The notes below the pieces were generated by a model. That model did no database searches, had not been told where the DNA came from, and saw nothing but the letters and a program-made list of their open reading frames with translations. DNA of 21,125 nt, from the NCBI GenBank assembly GCA_035720945.1, contig DASTNK010000173.1, positions 1 to 21,125 on the forward strand. The letters are read 5' to 3'. Within the stretch, counting starts at the first letter, position 1. Every line of letters starts with the position of its first letter. The translations under genes were made by a program, and so were the position numbers. Shown in pieces: positions 1 to 5,746 of this stretch. This DNA comes from SCQX01 sp035720945 (GTDB lineage Bacteria > Pseudomonadota > Gammaproteobacteria > Burkholderiales > Burkholderiaceae_B).

Positions 1-731
1 TGCCCCATGTCGGCGTACAAGGCCTCGGCCCCGGTCAGCGCCAGCACCACCGCCCCCAGCAGCAGAAAGGTTTCCAACGGACCGTCGGCGATGAGTCGCC
101 ATGCATAGAGGGGATTGAGCGCCAGCAGTATCTTGGGTGTCAACCAGATGCGCCACGCACCGAGCACGCCAAGCGTGACGAACCACAGCAGCATGATGGG
201 GCCGAAGAGCTTGCCGACTGTTCCGGTACCGCGCGACTGGATCAGGAACAAGGCGACCAGAACGGCCACAGAAATGGGCACGATCAGCTCATCGAACTCA
301 TGCGACACCACGCCGATGCCCTCGACGGCCGAAAGGACAGAAATGGCCGGCGTGATCATGCTGTCACCGTAGAACAGCGCCGCGCCGATCAGCCCCAGAA
401 CGGTCAGCACCATGCCGCGCCGCCGCGTCATGCCGCGCACCGCCAATTCGGTCAACGCCAGCGTGCCGCCTTCGCCCCGGTTGTCGGCGCGCAGAATCAA
501 CGTCACGTATTTGAGCGAAACCACCAGCATGAGCAGCCAGAACAACACCGACAGCACACCCAGAATGTGTTCGTGGCTGGGCGTGCCATATTGAGCAAGA
601 GACACCTTGATGGTGTAGAGCGGGCTGGTTCCGATGTCGCCGAACACCACCCCCAGCGCCCCCACCAGAATGGCCGCCCCCGCAGCGCTCTTTGTCTTGG
701 AAGTGTCGTTCACTTCTGTCGTTCTCCCCAT
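1..731 (-). CDS. kup: Kup potassium uptake protein (N-terminal part; 3' end outside window)
   Basis: This is the first ~243 codons of a Kup/HAK/KT-family low-affinity potassium transporter of the inner membrane, probably working as a K+/H+ symporter. The translation has the family N-terminal motif GVVFGDIGTSPLY in the first membrane helix. It continues with FWLLMLVVSLKYV and RADNRGEGGTLAL, then GALFYGDSMITPAISVLSAVEG, here spanning two helix boundaries. The gene runs off the left edge of the window, so the remaining helices and the cytoplasmic C-terminus are not seen. The ATG at 731 lies 4 bp after the stop of the histidine kinase, which suggests translational coupling in one operon. A GTG at 713 is an alternative start, because GGGGAG sits about 10 nt before it. 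The family call is very secure; the start is uncertain between these two codons. Confidence 0.95.
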   Translation of the reverse strand, partial: MGRTTEVNDTSKTKSAAGAAILVGALGVVFGDIGTSPLYTIKVSLAQYGTPSHEHILGVLSVLFWLLMLVVSLKYVTLILRADNRGEGGTLALTELAVRGMTRRRGMVLTVLGLIGAALFYGDSMITPAISVLSAVEGIGVVSHEFDELIVPISVAVLVALFLIQSRGTGTVGKLFGPIMLLWFVTLGVLGAWRIWLTPKILLALNPLYAWRLIADGPLETFLLLGAVVLALTGAEALYADMG

Positions 732-735
732 TTGG

Positions 736-1863
736 CTACTCTTGTCTGGTTAGTCTCGCGCCGATGCGTGGCCCCGGGAAGACAACACTGATGCGCGTAC
801 CCGGAAAATCCGGCCGGCTCAGCAGGCTCCACCAGGCGCCATGCGCCCGCGCTATTTCACGTACGATGGCCAGGCCCAGGCCCGACCCCGCCTTGTTGAC
901 CTTGGGCGACCGGTAGAACGCTTCGAACACGCGCTCACTGTCGGCCGGGTCAATACCGGGGCCATCGTCCTCGATGACGAGTGATGGTGGATTCGGCGTC
1001 ACTTTCAGGCCAATCACCTTGGCTCCCGTGCCATAACGCAATGCATTGTCTATCAGGTTGCCCAGCAATTCCTCGAGCAGAAGTGGGTCGGCATCGATCC
1101 AGACCGGTTCATCCGGCGCGGAAAGCTGAATATCCACTTTGTGTGCCCGGGCCGCGGCGATCCACTCCGCCCCGTTGATGCGCGCCCACTCACAGAGATC
1201 GGTCCTGACAAAGCTGTCTTGCGGGCGCGTTGACGAATCAGCGCGGGCCAGGACCAGCAATTGCTGCCCTAGCCGGATCATGCGGTCGGTGACCGACTTG
1301 ATACGCTCGGCGCGCGCCCTGACGTCGTCGGGCAGGGGGCGCCCCAGCATCAATTCCGATTCCAGCTTGAGCCCGCTGAGCGGCGTTCTGAGTTGATGCG
1401 CGGCATGGCCGATAAAACGCTTCTGGGCCTGCATAGAGTCATCCAGACGAACCAGCAGATCGTTGAAATGGGTGACCACGGGGGCCACCTCGGTGGGCAA
1501 CCCGGCGATGTCCAGCGGCTGCAGATCATCGATGGACCGTTGGCTGATCTCATCGGACAGGCGGTTGATGGAGCGCAGCCCCGAGCGCACGCCCGACACC
1601 AGCACCCAGGCAAACAGCGACACCAGCAACACCTGGCTGGTCATCATGGTCCAGAAAATGTCGCGCAGCACCCAGGCTTCCAGGCCCACCTTGCGCGTGA
1701 CCACCCAGGTAACAACCAGATCGAGCAGAATCAAGGCGATCAACGCGGGCAACAACCGCATCACCAGATGACGCGCCAGCGACCCTTCCGGCACCAGCAT
1801 AGTCAAACGCGAGCGTGGCAATCGTGATTTTCTGGCGAGGGATGGGCCGGGATCAGAAAACAT
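736..1863 (-). CDS. Two-component sensor histidine kinase with minimal periplasmic loop
   Basis: This is a 375-residue inner-membrane histidine kinase, the partner of the response regulator just upstream. Visible parts are a first membrane helix near residues 36-56 and a second near 74-92, followed by a HAMP-like stretch near 93-145. The phospho-acceptor H-box is HAAHQLRTPL with His156. The ATP-binding domain has an N-box Asn273 in IDNALRYG, a G1 box EDDGPGID near 298-305 and a G2 box GSGLGLAIV near 327-335. Only about 17 residues lie between the two helices, so there is no room for a normal periplasmic sensor domain. The catalytic part resembles the TctE/QseC group. It starts 59 bp after the regulator stop and ends 4 bp before kup. 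The start is uncertain: the ATG at 1863 and an ATG at 1800 both lack a good ribosome binding site. The signal is unknown. Confidence 0.93.
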   Translation of the reverse strand: MFSDPGPSLARKSRLPRSRLTMLVPEGSLARHLVMRLLPALIALILLDLVVTWVVTRKVGLEAWVLRDIFWTMMTSQVLLVSLFAWVLVSGVRSGLRSINRLSDEISQRSIDDLQPLDIAGLPTEVAPVVTHFNDLLVRLDDSMQAQKRFIGHAAHQLRTPLSGLKLESELMLGRPLPDDVRARAERIKSVTDRMIRLGQQLLVLARADSSTRPQDSFVRTDLCEWARINGAEWIAAARAHKVDIQLSAPDEPVWIDADPLLLEELLGNLIDNALRYGTGAKVIGLKVTPNPPSLVIEDDGPGIDPADSERVFEAFYRSPKVNKAGSGLGLAIVREIARAHGAWWSLLSRPDFPGTRISVVFPGPRIGARLTRQE

Positions 1864-1922
1864 GGGCGTGTGCTGCGGCCCCCGCAGCGCGGCGGAAGCA
1901 TGGCAAGCGCGGAGCGGACGTG

Positions 1923-2597
1923 TCAGGCCGCACTTTCCACGTCGAGCAAGTATCCGAACCCACGCACAGTCTGTATGCTGGCGCCAGTGCCATCGAGCCG
2001 CTTGCGCAGGCGATACACATAGACTTCGACTGCGTTCTCGCTGAAGTCGGCATCCCAGGCCGAGAGAGAATTGACAATCTGATGCTTGGTGACGACACGC
2101 CCCACCCGGCCCATGAGCATTTCCAGGACGGACAGTTCGCGCACCGACAACGCCAGGCGCTCACCGTTGACGCGGACTTCTCGTCCGACCGTGTCGAACA
2201 TCAGTGGGCCGGCCTCGAGAAATGGCTGGGCCTGCCCGGCACGGCGTCTGGCGAATGCCCGCACACGGGCCGCGAGCTCCGGGAGCTCGAACGGCTTGGT
2301 GACGTAGTCATCGGCCCCCGCGTCCAGGCCGGCCACACGGTCTTCCACGCCATCGCGGGCAGTAAGGATGAGCACGGGCGTCTGCTGGCCGCCGCTGCGC
2401 AGTTGCCGCAGCACGTCGAGGCCGCTCATGCCGGGTAGATTCAGGTCAAGAAGCAGCAAATCGTAGGTCTGGCCGGCCACGGCCCCCAGAACCTGGTCGC
2501 CATCCTTCAACCAGTCGACCGCATAGCCTTGTTCGACCAGGAATTCCTGCAGGGCATGGCCCAAAGTGGTGTCGTCTTCGATTACTAGAACTCGCAT
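1923..2597 (-). CDS. OmpR/PhoB-family response regulator
   Basis: This is a 224-residue cytoplasmic DNA-binding response regulator. The receiver domain (about residues 1-115) carries the acidic pair Asp8-Asp9, phospho-acceptor Asp51 in LLLLDLNLPGMSG, Thr79 in LILTARD and Lys101 in YVTKPFE. The C-terminal winged-helix domain (about 125-220) has the typical pattern LSVRELSVLEMLM, with a terminal hairpin TVRGFGYLL. It belongs with the TctD/QseB-like regulators. It is the first gene of a probable operon with the histidine kinase and kup, so it may control kup or itself; the target genes are inference. The start MRVLVIEDD is fixed by the family. No Shine-Dalgarno sequence precedes it, and the best upstream promoter would place transcription almost at the start codon. 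Confidence 0.96.
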   Translation of the reverse strand: MRVLVIEDDTTLGHALQEFLVEQGYAVDWLKDGDQVLGAVAGQTYDLLLLDLNLPGMSGLDVLRQLRSGGQQTPVLILTARDGVEDRVAGLDAGADDYVTKPFELPELAARVRAFARRRAGQAQPFLEAGPLMFDTVGREVRVNGERLALSVRELSVLEMLMGRVGRVVTKHQIVNSLSAWDADFSENAVEVYVYRLRKRLDGTGASIQTVRGFGYLLDVESAA

Positions 2598-2605
2598 GGC
2601 GTGAT

Positions 2606-2634
2606 TCTATATCGAACGCGGATATTTTTTGTAA
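2606..2634 (-). promoter_or_regulatory. Candidate sigma-70 promoter of the regulator-kinase-kup operon
   Basis: On the minus strand TTACAA (2634-2629) and TATAGA (2611-2606) are separated by 17 bp. This is close to the sigma-70 consensus, with an AT-rich spacer start. Transcription would begin near 2598-2600, next to the ATG at 2597. No better promoter is visible in the 94 bp between exbD and the regulator, although read-through from exbD is possible. Confidence 0.5.
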
Positions 2635-2691
2635 CGGCGGCACTGCGACACCTTGAAAGTTACACGTTGGAAACATTTTCGGGGCGGAAAA

Positions 2692-3117
2692 TCACGGGGA
2701 CGCGCCCGATGGCTGCGTGACGAAACCCAGGCGCGTCACACCGGCGGCCCGCGCCAGGCCCATGATCCGGGCCAACACCTCATAACGCGTGTTCAGGTCC
2801 GCGCGCAGCCGCAGTCTCGGCTGTGGATTCTGTGTAGCCATGGTGTCGAGGCGCTGGCCCAACTGGCTCATGTCGACGGGCTCGTCGTTCCAGAACATGC
2901 GCCCCTTGGCATCGATTGCCAAGTCCACGGCATCCGGTTCCGCCGCTGTGGGTTGCGCGCTGACGCGCGGGACGTCCACCTTGATGGAGTGGGTGAGCAA
3001 CGGCGCGGTGATGATGAAAATCACCAACAGCACCAGCATGACATCGATCAGGGGCACCATGTTGATTTCGGACATGGTCTGCCCGCCGCCCTTGTTCTCG
3101 AAACCGCCGAAGGCCAT
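2692..3117 (-). CDS. exbD: ExbD, TonB-complex energy-transducing protein
   Basis: This is a 141-residue inner-membrane protein that, with ExbB, uses the proton motive force to drive TonB. It has a short cytoplasmic N-terminus and one membrane helix at about residues 20-42 with the sequence NMVPLIDVMLVLLVIF. Asp25 in this helix matches the essential proton-pathway aspartate of ExbD. A periplasmic domain (about 43-141) follows, ending in RLGFVTQPSG-like sequence. Length is normal for the family. The start at 3117 is preceded by AAGGGG at good spacing and lies 1 nt after the exbB stop, so the two are probably translated together. It is the last gene of tonB-exbB-exbD. A TolR reading is less likely because tonB is in the same operon. 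Confidence 0.95.
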   Translation of the reverse strand: MAFGGFENKGGGQTMSEINMVPLIDVMLVLLVIFIITAPLLTHSIKVDVPRVSAQPTAAEPDAVDLAIDAKGRMFWNDEPVDMSQLGQRLDTMATQNPQPRLRLRADLNTRYEVLARIMGLARAAGVTRLGFVTQPSGASP

Positions 3118-3118
3118 G

Positions 3119-3952
3119 TCAGTGCCCCTTGCCCGACGCCGCCAGGGCCACCGGGCGGGCCTTGCCGGAATTTTCGGCGACTTGCTGGCCGGTGATCAAA
3201 AAGGTGAAGAGGTCGTGCGCAAACGCATCGAGCCGAGCCAGATAGACACGATTACCGCGCACGAACCCGTTATAAGCCAACACAGCGGGAATCGCCACCG
3301 CCAGGCCCAGCCCGGTCATGATCAGGGCCTCCCCCACCGGGCCGGCGATACGGTTGATGCTGACTCCATCAGACAAGCCGATGCCCACCAGCGCATGATA
3401 GACCCCCCACACAGTGCCGAACAGGCCGACGAACGGCGCTGTGGAGCCGATTGACGCCAGGATGGTCAGGCCGTTTTCCAGGCGCGCTGTGTCCTCGTCG
3501 AGGACCTTGCGTATGGTGCGCGTCACGAAGGCACTGGTCGAACCGGTCTCTTCCAGCTTGAGGGCGCCATACTTGGCATGATGATTGCGCGCGTGGATGG
3601 CGTGGCTGGTCAAGTGGGAGAACGGTTCGGTGACGCCGTGGGCGGCAATCTCGTTCTCCACCTGTTCGAGCGAGCTGGCCGCCCAGAACTCATTCAGGAA
3701 CTTGGTCGAGCGTCGACGATTACGCATCGTCATGAAGATCTTGACGAAAATCAGATACCAGCTCACCAGCGACATCAGCAGCAAAATACCAAACAAGGAT
3801 TTCCCCACCCAGTCGCTATGGGACACGAAATCGATGACGCCGCTCGTCTGGGTCGATGAGCCTCCACCAGCCGCCACGGCCACGATCGCCGGCGCCGCAG
3901 CCTGACCGACCTGGGACAGTACTTGGATCGCACTGTGTAGAACATCGAACAT
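3119..3952 (-). CDS. exbB: ExbB, TonB-complex proton channel subunit
   Basis: This is a 277-residue MotA/TolQ/ExbB-family inner-membrane protein. Three membrane helices are visible: about residues 51-72 (FGILLLMSLVSWYLIF), 163-186 (ILASIGSTAPFVGLFGTVWG) and 207-230 (EALIMTGLGLAVAIPAVLAY). A large cytoplasmic segment separates helices 1 and 2. The GSTAPFVGLFGTVWG and GEALIMTGLGLAVAIPA blocks are family signatures. The first 48 residues, rich in Ala and Gly with a QAAAPAIVAVAAGGG stretch, form an N-terminal extension, which is common in ExbB of betaproteobacteria. AGGAAG stands just before the ATG at 3952, so the start is well supported. It lies between tonB and exbD; a tandem repeat occupies most of the short gap to tonB. 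Confidence 0.96.
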   Translation of the reverse strand: MFDVLHSAIQVLSQVGQAAAPAIVAVAAGGGSSTQTSGVIDFVSHSDWVGKSLFGILLLMSLVSWYLIFVKIFMTMRNRRRSTKFLNEFWAASSLEQVENEIAAHGVTEPFSHLTSHAIHARNHHAKYGALKLEETGSTSAFVTRTIRKVLDEDTARLENGLTILASIGSTAPFVGLFGTVWGVYHALVGIGLSDGVSINRIAGPVGEALIMTGLGLAVAIPAVLAYNGFVRGNRVYLARLDAFAHDLFTFLITGQQVAENSGKARPVALAASGKGH

Positions 3953-3967
3953 GATGGCTTCCTATTC

Positions 3968-3997
3968 TTTTATATATAGAACTTTTATCTATAGAAC
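3968..3997 (-). repeat. 15-bp tandem duplication across the tonB stop codon
   Basis: Two adjacent 15-bp units, 3968-3982 and 3983-3997, match at 14 of 15 positions. On the coding strand they read GTTCTATAGATAAAA and then GTTCTATATATAAAA. The first unit holds the last two TonB codons (Val, Leu) and the TAG stop. The second fills the space before the exbB ribosome binding site. The one mismatch is the G of the TAG stop. Confidence 0.9.
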
Positions 3998-4897
3998 AAA
4001 ATCGATTGGGATGTCGGCCCGGGCCGAATATGCGACACCATTTTCAGTGTAGGGCCGGAACCGCGCCCTGCGCACGGCGTCGAGCGCGGCGGCATCCAGC
4101 AATGCGTGACCCGACGATCTTTCGACCGTGGCTTTCACCACATTGCCCTGCGGCGAAATCACGACGCGGATGACGACCTTGCCAGTCTGCCCCCGCCGCA
4201 ACGCCGCGTCGGGGTACCGGGGGGTTGGCGGACGGCCCTGGTAAGCAACGTGGGTCACCCAGCGTGGCCGCGACCCCGCGGGTGAAGTCTCACGCGCCGA
4301 CTGACCACCTGTCGCCCCGGAACCTGTCGCCAATGCCACTGCGTGACTCGCGTTCGCTTGATCGGCAAGATTGGACGGCTGGCCCCGTTCCCCCTCTATT
4401 GAGGCCGGTTTCGCGACGGATTGTTTCCGGGCGACGGGCTTGGGGGCGGGTTTGGACAGAGGATTTGAATCAGGCCGGGATATGGGTTTTGACTCGGATC
4501 GACGAGAGATCTTGCCCTTGTTGTCTCTGGGCTCGCGACGTGAGGCAGGCTTGACTCTATCAAAAGTGGGTTTGCTTTCCGTGTGTGCCCGTTCGCGCTG
4601 CGCCGAAGCCTGATCGGGTTGAATGTTGGCTTCGGCTCGCCGCGCTACTTGCACACGAGATGTGGTTGAACCGGGTTTCGCATCGGAATTCACCGTTGAC
4701 TCCGAACCGGGCGAAGGGGCCGGCGGCAAGAGCTCCACCATGCTGACCTGCATCACCGAATCGAGGCGAGCGGGATCGACGCCGGATGGCTGTGCCAGGA
4801 TAACCACGACGACAGCCAAGTGCAGGCCAAGCGCGCAGACGATCGCCGCCGCCTTCTCCAGTAATGCCCATCTCGATTCGGAACGGGGTAGGAACAT
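3989..4897 (-). CDS. tonB: TonB energy transducer
   Basis: This is a 302-residue TonB-family protein that carries energy from ExbBD in the inner membrane to outer-membrane receptors for siderophores, heme or similar substrates. A single N-terminal membrane anchor lies at about residues 15-36 (KAAAIVCALGLHLAVVVVIL). It includes the Ser/His-type position of TonB anchors as the His in GLHLAVV. A long periplasmic linker (about 55-215) follows. It is rich in Ser, Lys, Arg and Pro, with KP and RP pairs, rather than the Glu-Pro/Lys-Pro blocks of E. coli. The C-terminal TonB domain (about 225-302) has PRYPDAALRRGQTGKV, VISPQGNV, SSGHALLDAAALDAVRRARF and a terminal IDFVL. No Shine-Dalgarno sequence is visible before the ATG, but no other start fits the anchor. 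It is the first gene of tonB-exbB-exbD. The stop codon lies inside a tandem duplication. Confidence 0.94.
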   Translation of the reverse strand: MFLPRSESRWALLEKAAAIVCALGLHLAVVVVILAQPSGVDPARLDSVMQVSMVELLPPAPSPGSESTVNSDAKPGSTTSRVQVARRAEANIQPDQASAQRERAHTESKPTFDRVKPASRREPRDNKGKISRRSESKPISRPDSNPLSKPAPKPVARKQSVAKPASIEGERGQPSNLADQANASHAVALATGSGATGGQSARETSPAGSRPRWVTHVAYQGRPPTPRYPDAALRRGQTGKVVIRVVISPQGNVVKATVERSSGHALLDAAALDAVRRARFRPYTENGVAYSARADIPIDFVL

Positions 4898-4983
4898 GAA
4901 ACTTGAAAAATGAATGGATGGCTCGAACCGATATCAAGCCTGCAGTCGCCAGCATCAGACAGGATGCGCCAGTGCGCAGCCTG

Positions 4984-5026
4984 GTTGACTCGGTTTGAAT
5001 GCACGAACCAACCAAACCGCTCACTG
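4984..5026 (-). repeat. Copy A of shared leader element upstream of tonB
   Basis: Positions 4990-5017 match 13513-13540 in reverse complement over 28 of 28 bases. With 5018-5026 added the match is 37 bp with three mismatches. On the minus strand the copy starts CAGTGAGCG, then GTTTGGTTGGTTCG, TGCATT and CAAACCGA. It lies about 94-120 bp before the tonB start. The core shows dyad symmetry (GGTT-G around TGCATT, ending C-AACC). Arms extended to 4984-5017 match at 9 of 14 positions. A regulatory site is inferred from its position and its duplication. Confidence 0.75.
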
Positions 5027-5127
5027 TGATAATAAAGGGATCCAGGGCAGGCGCACACCCACCATGACAATGACGTCAGAACGCACTCCTTCACTTCACA
5101 ACCGCCGGCCGCCCACTGGATGGGGAA

Positions 5128-5376
5128 CTACCCACCTTTGCGCTGCTGGTTCGGCGTCTGCCAGATAAACCGATCCATCTGCCGCTGGGTATTATCATTG
5201 TCCATTTCCTGCTGCTTGAGCAGGCAGTTCGAGTAGGCGTCGGTACCGCTCTTGAAACCCAGTTGGTCACACTGCTTTTGATATTCCTGCAACGACGCCT
5301 GATCGAGTCCGTGATGCAAGGCGCAACCACTGAGCAATGACACGGCGGCACACACGACGACAAATCCGGATTTCAC
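5128..5376 (-). CDS. Small lipoprotein of unknown function
   Basis: This is an 82-residue exported lipoprotein. The signal peptide is about residues 1-17, with the lipobox LLSGC and lipidated Cys18. The residue after Cys is Ala, so outer-membrane sorting is likely. The mature part has a pattern seen in many small proteobacterial lipoproteins: a Cys, then LGFKSGTDAYSNCLL, then a polar Gln/Asn/Asp-rich tail. Two mature-domain cysteines (in KQCDQ and SNCLL) could form a disulfide bond. The start is GTG at 5376, well supported by GGAGGAG about 7 nt before it. No ATG is available. It lies 230 bp upstream of tonB on the same strand and is probably separate from it, because the gap holds the duplicated leader element. 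Function is not known to me. Confidence 0.85.
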   Translation of the reverse strand: MKSGFVVVCAAVSLLSGCALHHGLDQASLQEYQKQCDQLGFKSGTDAYSNCLLKQQEMDNDNTQRQMDRFIWQTPNQQRKGG

Positions 5377-5746
5377 GAGAACTCCTCCATTTGAAAAATG
5401 TTTTTGCCAGAGTTTTGCTAGAGATAAGAAAAAAGCCGTTCAAGTGCCCCTGAATGGCTTTTCCAATGTTGTTTCTTAGTGGTGCTACATCATCGCAACT
5501 GTCTCTGGAAAGCAGCATAAACACTTGGAGTGATGAATTCACCATTAAGAAACACCGCCAAGAATACCGCCCGCGAAACGTTGCTGAGCCGGTCGGTGGC
5601 CAATTATCGCCCAGGCCGGGGAGCGTTGTCGACATCGCTATCATCGCCATCACCGCGCGTACGATTGGAACGTCCCCGCAATTTTTCGGAAACACCGCAT
5701 TCATCCGCTGCCAACACAGTCCACCACGCTTATACAAGGAAAGCAC
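5377..5746. other. 370-bp region without a convincing gene
   Basis: This gap separates the divergent lipoprotein and serine hydrolase genes. It has lower GC than its surroundings and holds the hairpin at 5431-5462. Open frames of 77-98 codons exist on the plus strand, and one long frame on the minus strand runs into the antisense of the hydrolase. None has a recognisable domain, a good start site or the codon usage of neighbouring genes. An unrecognised small RNA or a decayed gene cannot be excluded. Confidence 0.5.
5431..5462 (-). terminator. Hairpin with T-run on the minus strand, upstream of the lipoprotein gene
   Basis: The arms AAAAGCCGTTCA (5431-5442) and TGAATGGCTTTT (5451-5462) form a 12-bp stem with one G-T pair and an 8-nt loop. 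Read on the minus strand, the stem is followed by TTTTTTCTTATC, which is the form of an intrinsic terminator. It lies before the lipoprotein gene rather than after a recognised one. It may end an unrecognised minus-strand transcript, attenuate the lipoprotein mRNA, or be a leftover. Confidence 0.5.

Noticed and set aside
115..791. Plus-strand open frames across the left end
   Set aside because: The minus strand encodes an unmistakable Kup protein here; the plus frames are its antisense.
5028..5036. GATAATAAA upstream of tonB as a Fur box
   Set aside because: Only one GATAAT hexamer is present; a Fur site needs at least three in array. Iron control of tonB remains likely in general but is not shown here.
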